A DNA stretch of 64,000 nt from Neurospora crassa OR74A (GCF_000182925.2 NC_026501.1:4071917-4135916); one strand, 5' to 3'; shown: positions 13,801-25,245, counted from the first letter of the stretch. Notes: generated from the letters alone by a model not told the origin. A program made the numbers and translations.

Positions 13801-16800
13801 TTTATTAGTAGGTCCTCTAAATTAATATTCTTTAAAAGTTTTAAAAAGAATTTCTTCTAACAGTAATAAGTTTATTAAGAAATATTCGGACCTTATAGGC
13901 TAATTAGGAAACCCTATTCTTTCCTAAGGAAGATTACTAAATCTTCTACTAATTTATTATTAAGGGGGGCAATCCACTTATTATCCTCCTTTAAAACGCC
14001 CTTTAATAATTATCCTCTAATTACTAATGGGTAATCTCCTCTATATAATTCTTACTAAACTTACTTCCTAACTTTTAAATATATAAGGCTACTATAATAA
14101 TAAAGGAATCAAATTCTTTACCTATCGCCCTTTCTTCCCTTAAAAATCTCTAAATTAATAATTAAAGTAGTACGGATTACTACCCTGTTAAATATTATAA
14201 TTATATAGTTTCTTCTGCCTTCCTTATACTTTATATAAACTTTAGTATTTTAAAAGAATAGTAACCCTAGAATAATATTATAATTTAATAGGGCCTACTC
14301 TATAATAAAGAAGTAGACTTCTCTTCCCTTATTAAATAACTAAATTTTTTCGTAGGCTTTACTAAGAAATCCCTTCCTTCCTTTATTACTATCAATATTA
14401 GAAATATCCGTAGTAATATTCTAGAATCCTAATAAATCTGCTAGTACCTTATAAATAGTATTACACTCAATATCTATATCTAATAGGGCTATAATTTTCT
14501 TTCCTCCTTAAAATTTCATTAATATATAGAATGTAGGCAAAGGAGTAAGGCGTATAATATCTCCTTCCGCGAAGAGTAATTTATTAATAAATTTCATTTA
14601 ATTTATAATAAGAATTAGTATATCCGAAGGGGAGACGATATATACTAGTATAGATTTATTCTTTCTCTAATCCCTAATATTATACTATTCGAATAGAAAG
14701 AAAATATTATCTTCTAAAAACAACCGGGTAAATATAAGGCTATTATTCCTTAAAGCGATTTTAATTAAATTTATAAATATATCCGTCCTAGGCTCCTACT
14801 TTTCTACAAATATAAGGTAAATTTACACTTTATTAAGCCTAATAGGAACAAACTTATTAATTTCCGAACTATTATTAAGGGTTATATTATTATAGTATTT
14901 AAATTGTATAGTAGGGATCTTATTTTTACTTTAAAGTACCTTAGAGAATTATTTAATTTGATTGTAAATAATTAGGATATTAATAAGGTTATTTCGGATA
15001 ATATTTTTAATAGTAAGAATAATTTTAATATTCATAAATTTAGTAGCTATAGGGTATATTTCCTTTATATTTGAGATATTATTTCGAATTCGGACATCCT
15101 TTATATATACCTAATCTAACCCTTCTTCCTTTTATATAAATAAAACATTCTTAAATTATAATTCTAACGCTTTATTAATAAGGGCAAATAAGCGCACTCG
15201 AATTTCGTTATTTAAAATAGTCCTAAGCTACTTAGGGGTTAATTTAAATATTTCTATAATAAATAAACGAAGGATTGGAGTAAAAGTAGGGGTGGTTATA
15301 GAGTTTAGTATTATATTGTTAGTCCTAAGTCTCTTCAATTCGCTAATTACTACTATAGTATTCTAAGAAGTAGTATAAATCTTTTTTTAGTCTATATCTA
15401 TTTCGAAGAACCCTCTTAATTTAATAGCCTTATTAAGATTAACAACAATTATATAAATTTAAATTACCTATTCCTAAGCAAGAGAAGATATTTTATATAA
15501 TTCTTTAAATACCTTTATTGAGATATAATTAATAGTAATAGTAGGGGAACTATTTTTGGCTTGGATTTAATCCTAATATTATCTAGCCTATTTAAAATTT
15601 TAAAGTAAATTAAAAATTAGGATAAATAGTATATTCTATAAATTGCGCTATTATTAAACTTCGAATTCCTACTTCTTAAATTTCTAATAGTTAGGGTAAT
15701 TAATAGCTAAAGCTATAAGGGAGTAGATTATATCCTCCAATTGGCCCAAGCTGGATATTTGAGAATATACGTCTCTAGGGACTTTATTATTATAGTCTAT
15801 CCTAGAACTTATAAATACTATAATATTCGTACTCCTCTCTCGGTTAGTAAACTTTTAATTAGTAATACTATAATTATAATCGACCTCCTTCTATTTATAC
15901 TCTTAAATATAATAACCAAATTAATTATATTAATAGTACTACTACTAATACCCTCTCTTATCGTCTCCTCTCGCACTTTATCTACCCTTACTCCTTCTAT
16001 AAAGGGCATTAATTTAAATAATATTAATTTAAAGGTTTATAAATTAAGTAGGTTAGCAAGGGGTGGGTTATTGAAGGAGGGGGATTTATTATTAAATTTA
16101 GGGAATAAAAATAGCATTTCGGGTAATTATTAATTATTCTATATAATTAATTAAATTATCTATAGTTTTCTTATTAGAAATTAGGGTAGCTTTAGTAGGA
16201 ATTTGTACCTTTATAGTAATTCTCTTAATAGGGACCTTAGTTATAGCTTTTTCTTTAAAGGATTCCAAAGAACTATCTAGGTTAATTATATACTTAGCTT
16301 TATATTTACGCTTCTTAATAAATATTTCTTCCTTACTACTATTACTAATATTCAACGAAATATGAGAATCAATATTATTAAACTATTCTACTACGAACTT
16401 ATTTAGAAATTAAGAGAATTTAACCTACTCTATAATATAAAAATCCTTCTTTAATTTTTATAAAAAGGTAATAATTATATATTTTATATTAATATACAAC
16501 TTCTTATAAAAGTTCTTAATAGCATTACAGTTAGTACTATTCCAATTCTACGTCTTTCAGCGAATAAATAGTATTAAATAAATAAGAATAGTATTAATAA
16601 TTTTATTTAGTTAATAAAGGACGCACTTAATATAGAACTTCTTTAGGGTAATAAATACGCTATCCGTCTATTTAGGATCCTTTACTCTATAAATAACTTT
16701 AAATCTTTTAATAAACTCCTCCTAAGTAGCAGTATTCTTAATTTAGAAGTTATAAAAGAAACCCTTATTAACGTCCCTAAGCTCCTTTTTATATTATTAG

Positions 16801-19189
16801 AACTAAGTACTAATTTTAAATTCGTTATTTCTAAACTTATAAATACTAACCTCTTCTTTAAATAATTTAATATATTTAAAAACTCTTCTTCTATCGAATT
16901 TTTTCTTTAAAAGAATTTTTTAAGTAGAGGTAGCGTTATTTATAAAGAGGGCGGCAATAGCGTTAAAAGATATTTTACTCAGATAAATAGGAATATTAAT
17001 TAAAGGAATCTTATTAGTAGGGGTATTACTAGTATTAAATATAATAAATAGTTAAAATTTATAAGGATTTTAATAATAATTCTATAGCTTATAAAATTAG
17101 TATTAAGAAGCGATGCTCTTTTCTTTCTTCTTTAATAAGGAACTAATTTAATACTCTTTTTTAATTTTTTCTTCTCTATATAAGTATCTTAGTAATTATA
17201 ATAATTAATTTTTAAAGTCTTATATAGGTACTAATATCTAAGGGTTAAACGAATAATATAATTAGCGAATTAAAATTACTAATATTACCTCTTCACCTAC
17301 TTTATTAACTTTATAAAATATTATATATATTATTCTAAGGACGTTAAATAGGGAATGGAATAATATAATTATTAGTCCTATAGTAACTTTAGTAATTTAA
17401 AGCGCTAATTCTATATATAGTATATAAGTATCTAAATACCGAATATTATTTAGTAAGGGGTAAATTTATACTACCCCTCTTCTCGATTATCGTTCTTTAT
17501 TTAATCTTTTTTCCTAAGTACTACTTAGGGTCTTTCTAGTTTAATCTTATCTTTTTTTTTTATTGTAATTAATCTTAAAATTACAAAGTAAGGAATTTCT
17601 ATCCTAGCTTTATAAATATAGTAATTTAAAGTATCTATAATCTACTACTAGTAAATTATAGATTAATTAATAAAACGGAGATTTAGATACGTCCGGAATT
17701 AAAGTCTCTATTAAATTGAGTAAGAAGCTCCTCTACCGGAAGAATTAATTAGTTCTTTACTATTTAACTCCTAGCGTTTAAATTAGTATTCCAAGGTTCT
17801 CGAGGATAACCTCTACATTATTAGAAATCCTTTTCTAGGAGCTTCTTAAATTCGTATTAGCTAGTTTAGTTAAAAGTTTGAAATTTAATTTTATTTTTAT
17901 TACTATTTAAAATAGAGTAAAAATTATACTAATACGAAAAGTACCTTACTATACCTAAATATAACGAAGAGTAGATTTAGAGTTGAATATAGCTTTTATC
18001 CTTAGGAATTAAAATAGAGTAATAAAATTATAATTTATTAATTACTATTAAAAATTAACAAGAAGGATAAAATTCTCCTTATTAGTCCTAGGTTAGCTAA
18101 ATAGGTCTAGGAATTAGTTCTTTTATAGAGGGGTTATTAAATTTACTATTACAAGGGCGTTTGACGGTGATTTTATAGTATAGGAGCGGAACTTTTTAGT
18201 CTATTTTTGAGGATAGGTATTGTCTAATCTAGTTTGGAGTACTTACCTCTCTTCTCTCCTCTCAATCGGAATTTTCTCCTTATATCCCTTTTCTACTTAT
18301 TATATTCCCAGGGTCCCGTCCAACTAGTATAATAGATTTGTTCTTTAATAAGTAATAAGTTAAAGCCTAGATACCTCTACTTATTATTTAAAAGTAAAAG
18401 TCTAAAGCAAAGAAAAGAAGAATACACAAGGAAAATGAAAAAAGAATAAACGAACCACCCCACATCATTATTTAAATAGCTCGGTTGGGTTTTTATTATT
18501 AGAGAGGGTACGGATAGTCTAGTAACCCTCTAGCTATTACTATTTATTAATTAGTAGGGTATTAAGAATTTCGGATTTATATAATATTGGGATTAGTATA
18601 TAAACTAGCTTTAAAATTTATATTATATATTTTAATTAATTTATTATAATAGAAGAGGAAGGTAGTAGTTTTACTATTCTATTAGGGGAATTCGAGTAGC
18701 TTCCGTTAATATAATTTATTGGAATTGTTATTAGAATTATCGTCGGCGCTAAACTTCTCTTTATCCTTACTACTACTATTAGAAGAATCCTACTTAGTAA
18801 AGTACGTAAATTCAAACTTTAAAGTAAGTTAGGAATAAATAAAAAAAGGATTATAAATTTAACCTTTCCCTTTAATTTGGGACTCGCTTGCAAAATTTAG
18901 AATAGATTATTAAATAGGCTGGTAATATTGGGAGGTATTCTAATACTTCCAATTGCTAAAGAATTGTAGGAAGCTTCTATATTAGTATTAGTATTATCGT
19001 TATCGTTCGGTACAGAAAAAGAGACTATTCTAATACTAGTATATACTATATTATTAATTGTAGGCTATCCTTCCTTTTAGTAGTTAATTAATAAGAAGGT
19101 AGAACTTAATATAAGGGGATAGTAGAATGATACGTAGGTATTGGCCTTATATATATATATTAAAGTTCTACGAAGAAAGAAAGGATAAA
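13801..19189. repeat. RIP-mutated AT-rich repeat tract, probably the upstream part of the gypsy relic plus others
   Basis: The tract is TpA-rich with CpA/TpG depletion. The longest open frames (15741-16133 on +, 16134-16355 on -) are rich in Ile, Leu, Asn and Lys and match no family I recognise; they look like chance frames in AT-rich DNA. If the gypsy relic at 10.4-13.8 kb extends rightwards, its gag would lie in this interval on the minus strand, but I could not find a zinc knuckle to show it. Confidence 0.6.
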
Positions 19190-19420
19190 ATGCTACCCTC
19201 CGGGTCGCTCAAGTACTAGAGCTTAAATAGCTATATACTCTAGTAGCTGCCTTATAGCCTGAGGCAGCTAGAGAATGCTCTAGAAGACCGGGTGCCGGAG
19301 GCTCAGTACTATAATCCGAGTTAGCTGGAGTAGTCTTAATGCTGGCTACCGTCTTAGCACTCAAGTCTAGCTAGTTAGAGCTAGATGCCTGGTCGAGCGC
19401 CAGTTCTATAATATTTACTT
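19190..19420. other. Structured GC-rich island in the RIP tract
   Basis: About 230 bp of near 50 percent GC is surrounded by strongly AT-rich DNA. It contains several short inverted repeats, for example TAGCTGCC pairing with GGCAGCTA, and CTAGAGC pairing with GCTCTAG. A short stretch resembles part of the LTRs at 20.3 and 22.3 kb. It may be a short non-autonomous element, a solo LTR fragment, or a structured RNA remnant. No coding frame is evident. Confidence 0.5.
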
Positions 19421-20288
19421 TAATATTATTAATTATATTAATAAATATTTAGAATTTGTAAACATCCAAGTGAATTATAATATTTAATAGTTATAATTAA
19501 AGAAATTTAATTGATTAAATTATTCTTAGTTAATTGACTCCTTAATTAGAAAGTCACTTAATCGCTCTTTAATGTGTATTGCGCTTCCAATTATTAAATC
19601 CTATAATTCTCTCTAGCGACTATTAACCCCGCAAGTAACCTTCTTTTTACCAACTAATGCTGTTTTAGTTATTTGAATTATTTACTTTCCTTTTATTATA
19701 CTCTTATTTAATCATACTTCGACTCTTTAACAAAATTCTTATATACTTTCAATACTACTATTATTACTATCTAATACTAAAAAAAGTAGTTATACTACCC
19801 TAATCCAAACTATTATATAAATAGACTTTAGTATATATATAATCCCTTAATATGATTAATATCCCTCGCTTTAGTAACTTTACTTTAGTAATTTCTATTG
19901 AGCAATTCGCCCCTATTCTATAGCTATATAGCTTCGTAATTACAATATCAAAAACTCTACCCCGCGATAACCTTATACCTAATTCTTTTGATAGCGAGGA
20001 ATTATTAAGTGATATTGAGCCTACTCCATTCCCCCCTAACTTTCTTAATAAATAATACTATTGCGAAATATCCGGGAACCTAATCAAACAAGTTGAGCTT
20101 TAATTTAACTGTAACTCTTATATAATAAATATTGAGCTAAATAATATTTTTATTAGTCCAGCCCTCCCTCCTTTTATAAATAACCCTAATAAGAATAATC
20201 CTTATAATAGAAGTTTAGCTGGTATACCTTCCTTTAATATACCCCCCCTTCAAAACCCTTAGGGTTAAAGATTCTAGAATAGAACTTA

Positions 20289-20293
20289 GTTAT
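20289..20293. other. Target-site duplication GTTAT (left copy)
   Basis: The five bases GTTAT immediately precede the 5' LTR. The same five bases follow the 3' LTR at 22554-22558. A 5-bp direct duplication is standard for integrase-mediated LTR retrotransposon insertion. Confidence 0.85.
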
Positions 20294-20620
20294 TATCACA
20301 GGGCTGGCACCTAGAAGTAATACTTGGCTTTGGGTATAAGCTAGGCGTGCCTTCTAATTAGGTACATCGGCCAGTCGGCTATCGGCAGCCGTCTTAGTAC
20401 TAAATATACCACGTACTATTAAGCGCATCCCTCTAGGTACTACGCACGGGCCACATTTCTAGCCTTAGCATTTCTAGCACCTTCGATATCTACGTATCTC
20501 TTTCGTATATTTAGCTAGAAGCTCTATACCTTATTAATACAAACCTCCCTTTTCCTCTTTATTAATTATTTAAGCTCTTTATAAGGCCTACCTACGTATA
20601 TACTTTGTAAATCACTTATA
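20294..20620 (+). repeat. 5' LTR
   Basis: This 327-bp copy aligns over its whole length with 22227-22553 in the same orientation. The differences noted between the copies are transitions, consistent with independent RIP after insertion. Confidence 0.85.
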
Positions 20621-21593
20621 TTATAATCAACCCTCTTCTCAAATCCTTCTCCAACTCCCTCCAATAGTTCCTAATATACTCGCCACATTAGTTTTATATA
20701 TTTATACCAATTTCTCCAATTGCCCTAAGAGTACTCTAATTATCAACCTTTTTTTTTCTTTACTTTACTACGCTATAGCCTCGATTCCTTAGGTTTAAAA
20801 TACTTCCGAACGCTAATAATAATTCGCTATACCTATTTAAATGCTAATTAACGAACTAATTCCCCTTAAGGCCTTCAATACTTCCAAGGAAAATTTTAAT
20901 ACCTAATTTAAACTAGTTCTTCCTTATTTTAATAAATTTACCAGCAATAAGAAGAAATTTAATACGTAGATTTATATAGTAAAAGCAAAGCTATATGTTA
21001 ATAGCCGTACTATTAATAATTTAGAAGTCTAATTCTATTACTTTTATTCTAGCCTTTCGCTTGCCGTCCGCTGGATTCTCTTCTCCTTTATATAATCTCT
21101 AATAAACCGAACCCTAGCCGGGCTTCTCGAAAAGCTCTGTATTAATTATAATGAAATTAATTAAAATAAGAAAGCTGGTTTTGAATTCTTTACCTTATAA
21201 TAGAAGTTTTAAAAATTTATATTTCATTTCCTTATCCGCTTTAAAGAAATCCTTTACTGAATTAAAATTAATACATAGCTAGATTAGGTTATTATTAATT
21301 TATTAATATCTTCTTTAAATAACGAATAATTCGGGTACTTTTATAAACGGCCGGAAGTTCTAAATTCCTATTTAGAATTATACGCCTTTTTAAAATACTT
21401 TAATAGTAATAACTTTCTTAGGGGGAGTACGGCGTCGGGCTATAGTTATAGGAATTCTAATTCTAATTATAGTACTACCTATATTAATAGAGGGGAACTA
21501 ATAAATATTACTACTACCTAAATTAGTAGTTCCAATAACTATAATAATAATTTAATAGAGGTATAGCGGAAGAGGTAGAAAAAGAAGGGTACC

Positions 21594-21635
21594 TATATAG
21601 TTTATAGATCGCCTTCCTATTAGGCTAAAGACTAT
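21594..21635 (+). pseudogene. RIP-altered Gag CCHC zinc knuckle
   Basis: The frame reads Y-x2-Y-x4-Y-x4-Y, exactly the C-x2-C-x4-H-x4-C spacing of retroviral-type zinc knuckles with each ligand changed to Tyr. A TAG at the tenth position probably replaces a Trp codon. Cys (TGT) to TAT and His (CAT) to TAT are single transitions of the RIP type. The preceding residues are basic (RKR*KKKG), as in Gag nucleocapsid regions. It is non-functional as it stands. Confidence 0.8.
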
Positions 21636-22226
21636 AAGACGGTTAAAATTTAGTATATCTATATTATTCTAAAGTTAAATAGGGGCCCGGAGGAAGATAA
21701 TAAGATTAATAATAACGACGAGTATTAAGGTATAAATATTAGCCTAGTAAAACCTGAAGGGTAGATTTTAGAGTAGAATTGGTAGTTTTTAGAGTTACTT
21801 AGGAAGGTTGTATATACCCTACTAGTACGTTAAGTAGTAGCGAGTTTTACTAAAAGTATATATACTACGTACTATTATTATTAGGGATAGGGAATAGTAG
21901 GATAGTAGTTTTTACGGATAAATAGAAATAGGCATTACAGGGTATTTAGAAAATGCCCAGTATAGTAGCTACTATATAGCCCGGGGGTGAACGGAGCTAG
22001 TACTAATATATATATAAATAATAGGTATTAAAGTAATAAATAGAACTTTCTTAGGGAGATATACTCGAATAATTCGGCTGTTAATTATTTATTTAATTAT
22101 TTTCTCTTATAAAAACCCGGGTAGTAAGGCATTGGGAGTGTTCGAAAGCGTTAGGGGTATTAGAGCATCTAGATTTCTTATATATAGTATTTCTAGCTAT
22201 TTTTCGAAGGGAGAGGTAGGAAATAA

Positions 22227-22553
22227 TATTACAGGGCTAGCGCCTAAAGGTAATACTTAACTTTAAGTATAAGCTAGGCGCGCTTTCTAATTGGGTATAT
22301 CGGCCGGTCGGCTATCGGTAGCCGTCTTGGCACTAAATACACCGTATACTATTAAGCGTATCCCTCTAGGTGCTACGTACGGGCTACATTTTTGGCCTTA
22401 GCATTTCTGGCACCTTTAATACCCACGCATCTCTTTCGTATATTTAGCTGGAAGCTCTGTACCTTACTAGTACAGACTTCCCTTTTCCTCTTTATCAATT
22501 ATTTAAGCTCTTTATAAGGCCTACCTACGTATATACCCCGTAGATCCCTTATA
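22227..22553 (+). repeat. 3' LTR
   Basis: This is the direct-repeat partner of 20294-20620, of identical length (327 bp). It retains G or C at several places where the 5' copy has A or T, and the reverse elsewhere, so each copy was mutated separately. Confidence 0.85.
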
Positions 22554-22558
22554 GTTAT
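22554..22558. other. Target-site duplication GTTAT (right copy)
   Basis: GTTAT directly follows the 3' LTR and matches the five bases before the 5' LTR. Confidence 0.85.
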
Positions 22559-22919
22559 TTTTAGGACTTAGTTATTTCTAGGACTTTATAATTATAACTA
22601 AAATCCTTAATTTAGAATTCTTTTATATTTTTCTCAACGACCAAAGCGTGTACCACACAGTCTCAATTAGACCTACAACCTCCAAAACCACCCCACCCCA
22701 CCCGTTTCTACAGTAGTAAGTCTGAGCCAATTTTGAGATTTTAGCCGTAGGCTGTAAAAGAACAACCAAGTACTATTATATATTATAAATTTAGGAAAAT
22801 TAATTAAAGAAAATAAAAAAGACTTCTATATAGAATGTTTTATTTTAATTCTACTAGTAGTTCCATTTTTCTTATATAATTAGAAATTGTCGAGATATAA
22901 AGCTTTAAACTTTAAGACT

Positions 22920-23180
22920 TTTACCTCCTCAAGGCTGTATTACTTTAAAGAGTAATTTGTGCCTTATGAAAATAGTACTATTAGAACTACCTTATTAAGA
23001 CCATACTCCTTATATAATTATCTTATTCATTATACATATATTGAGATAAAAAAAGGATTTTTCAAAGTAAAAAAATAGAATACTACTCCCTCGAGGTTGC
23101 ATTACCTCAACGGGTGGTCCGAGCGTTGAATAAATAATACTATAAGAACCGTGTTATTAAGGCTATTCTTAATATATCTT
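22920..23180. repeat. Two diverged units of a repeat family (about 170 bp apart)
   Basis: Two similar segments lie at about 22970-23010 and 23137-23175. Each carries a short motif resembling TATTAGAACYRYNTTATTAAGRCYAT. Each is preceded by a CTCAAGG/CTCGAGG ... ATTAC stretch. Related segments recur at about 23690-23780, 25797-25840 and 25920-26020, so this family spans the boundary between RIP-mutated and normal DNA. Similarity was judged by eye and the exact unit length is uncertain. Confidence 0.5.
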
Positions 23181-23217
23181 TTTTTATATTATTTGACTAT
23201 TTTTGACCTTTAAATAA

Positions 23218-23633
23218 GAGAATATCTACTTGTACGGACTTCAAAATCTATTTGTATGGACCCAAAATTAAAACTTTAAAGATCTTTGTAAGATTACGTA
23301 GTAGTATATATCTCAAAATAGGTTTTCAATTTTCGGGCCTTTTTTATACATTTTTTGATATTCAAATCAAACTAATGTACACTCTAGAACCCCAAGAATC
23401 GAAATAGTATTTATTAAATTTTAAGAAATACTGATAATTCTAATATTAGAGTAAACATCCTATTTTAGTAGGCCTTAAGCTCCAAGGCAGTAGGCATTAA
23501 ATCTATTAAAAATCGACAAGTAAAACGATGCTACTTTTAACACTATACAACTTCATTTTGTAAATTTTTATTTATATTTCAATTTTCAAGTCCGTACAAA
23601 TAGACTTTTAAATCCGTACAAATAGATGATCTC
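23218..23633. mobile_element. hAT-like MITE with 8-bp target-site duplication
   Basis: The 416-bp element starts GAGAATATCT and ends with the near-complement GATGATCTC. Its terminal inverted repeats span roughly 55 bp. They contain subterminal copies of a CTATTTGTACGGACT-like motif (left at about 23225-23275, right at about 23580-23630 in reverse). TTAAATAA occurs on both sides (23210-23217 and 23634-23641), an 8-bp target duplication typical of the hAT superfamily. No transposase is encoded. It is therefore non-autonomous. Confidence 0.7.
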
Positions 23634-23639
23634 TTAAAT

Positions 23640-24297
23640 AAAGGAGTGTCTAAAAACTATAAAGTAATTGCTACTAACAAAAGTTCACCTTTGAGGTTGC
23701 ATTACTATAATAGGTGGTCCGAGCTTTTTAAAAATTATATATTTAGAAGGAGCTTAAAAAGACTATCCTCTTGAGTTTTTTTAAATTATAATATTTTTTC
23801 TTATTTGATTAAAAGGAAATATATGGAAAGTAAAATCCTTCATTTATATAGGATTTACTGCGCTTAACTGCCGAAATGCTCAAAATTAACACAGACCTCC
23901 TCTCACAGAGTTCGAGGAGACCCGCATTTTATGTGGGGCGGAGGTACGGAGGCAGAGGGGGTCTGTTTAGAGACTAGGTGATCGCTAATCATTACCATGT
24001 GTGCACATATCCACAACGCCCCTTAACCCTTTTCCTAACTAGAGATGAGATTGACTATCAAACGAGGTTGCTGCCGTCTATTAACAGACAGCTCATTGCA
24101 TTTGCCTTTGCCATTCCAGCTGACCAAGCTTGCGGCCATCTATCTCGTGTACTAGCGTGCCTATATTGTGCGCATGTGTATGGGGTTCCGCATGCATTGC
24201 GCCCGTGTTGCTCCAAGAATAATTTTCAGAGGCTTGTGTTCAGATCCATCAACATCCACCTTCAACCATCGAGATCGTAATGCTTATCCTCACTATA
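23640..24297. other. Transition from repeat tract to normal DNA
   Basis: The first part (to about 23860) is AT-rich with one diverged unit of the boundary repeat family (about 23690-23780). The second part has normal base composition and lies downstream of the CYSTM-type gene on the minus strand. No convincing gene is seen. Confidence 0.6.
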
Positions 24298-24684
24298 TCA
24301 ACAGCACTCGGCGCAGCATTCGCAGCAGTCAGCGCAGCATTCGCAGCATTCGGCGCCCACGAAGCAGCAACAGAGAGCCGCCATGCACCCTTTGAAGCAT
24401 CCGTCCCCACCACCGCTCTGCTGAGGAGGAGGCTGTTGTTGATATTGCATTTGACCTTGCGGAGGGTAGTACCCTTGTGGGGGAGGCTGACCATAAGACT
24501 GCAACCGATCACCGAGTTAGTTTTTGCGGTTTGAGGTAGCGAGCGGGCTTGTGTGGTCGGTAAGGAACGCCGCCGGGAACTCCAAACTCACCTGCTGAGG
24601 GTATTGGGGATATCCTTCCTGATGAGGCGGCGGTCCATATCCTTGAGGAGGGGGGCCTTGTTGGTAGTATTGCTGAGCCGACAT
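24298..24684 (-). CDS. Small Pro/Gln/Tyr-rich, cysteine-rich CYSTM-type protein
   Basis: The predicted protein has 97 residues and two exons: 24592-24684 and 24298-24498, separated by a 93-bp phase-0 intron (GTGAGT...TGCAG). The N-terminal two thirds is low-complexity, with QGYGPPP/QGYYPPQ-type repeats. The C-terminus is a short hydrophobic segment with clustered cysteines (GCFKGCMAALCCCFVGAE), followed by repeated CC pairs. This layout fits the CYSTM family of small tail-anchored, stress-related membrane proteins known in yeast and plants. The extended run of CC pairs at the end is unusual. ATG 24682-24684 is the first in frame. It lies at the edge of the RIP tract yet is not RIP-mutated. 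Function inferred from layout only. Confidence 0.75.
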
Positions 24685-25087
24685 GTTTGTTGATGCGTGG
24701 GCTGATGGTAGACACTTCAGGCACGTAGAAGTAGGTAGGTATTACGGTTTGCCTGGTAGGTATATGGGGTATATAGTCTCTATGTGTCGGGTGGCCAGGG
24801 ACGGACACAGAGACGGCACTTGTCAAAAACGACGGGTAGGCGAACGGAGAATGAATATGAGGCGGTAAGACGGCGTTTGACTACGAAAGCGACAAGAGGA
24901 ATAAATACTCGGGAACTGGGGCGGATGGGATGATCATGGCTGGCAGCAAGGAGAGACGCAAGTGCACGGTACTCAACCACTCACTGCACTGCATGGAGTA
25001 TGGATCCGTCAAGGTACCTAGCGTAGGTAGCCGCTTTACGTTCCAATCCGCGGACAACTCCCACCCCCCTGACAACTCTGACACCTA
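24685..25087. other. Upstream region of the CYSTM-type gene
   Basis: The base composition is normal and no convincing gene is present. It presumably contains the promoter and 5' UTR of the minus-strand gene ending at 24684. Several overlapping short open frames on both strands have no recognisable content. Confidence 0.5.
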
Positions 25088-25243
25088 CACCTCTGTCGGC
25101 ATGTAAATGGTTAGCGTGGTACCGCCACTCTACAATATTCAGGGCATTGGAGGTGAGCAAAGCGGACATCTTTTGTAAGGAGAATAAAGTTATTGCCACC
25201 ACCTCAATTCACCGCGCTAACGTTTTACATGCCGGAGGAGGTG
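25088..25243. mobile_element. Short MITE with TA target-site duplication
   Basis: This 156-bp sequence begins CACCTCTGTCGGCATGTAAA. It ends with the inverted counterpart TTTTACATGCCGGAGGAGGTG, giving terminal inverted repeats of roughly 30-40 bp with few mismatches. TA flanks both ends (25086-25087 and 25244-25245), as expected for Tc1/mariner-type insertion. No coding capacity. It sits in the 5' flank of the CYSTM-type gene and is not obviously RIP-mutated. Confidence 0.6.
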
Positions 25244-25245
25244 TA

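Larger units (their letters stand above)
20294..22553 (+). mobile_element. Short LTR retrotransposon with Gag only (no Pol), RIP-mutated
   Basis: The 2260-bp element is bounded by two direct 327-bp LTRs (20294-20620 and 22227-22553) and a GTTAT target-site duplication on both sides. The interior is only about 1.6 kb, too short for protease, reverse transcriptase, RNase H and integrase. In one plus-strand frame a Gag-like motif starts at 20928 (reads FNKFTSNKKKFNT). Further on in that frame, at 21594-21635, there is a CCHC zinc-knuckle spacing in which every ligand is now Tyr. These changes are the C-to-T and G-to-A transitions expected from RIP of Cys and His codons. LTR ends read TA...TA, consistent with mutated TG...CA. 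It is a non-autonomous, gag-bearing element, or a deletion derivative of a larger one. Confidence 0.85.

Noticed and set aside
15741-16355. Open frames of 130 and 73 codons in the AT-rich tract
   Set aside because: They are composed mostly of Ile, Leu, Asn, Ser and Lys, have no recognisable domain, and sit in RIP-mutated DNA where such frames arise by chance.
24168-24534. Plus-strand frames over the CYSTM-type gene
   Set aside because: Their Ala/Arg/Ser runs are the reverse reading of the CC-pair codons; the minus-strand model has clean splice sites and a family-like layout.
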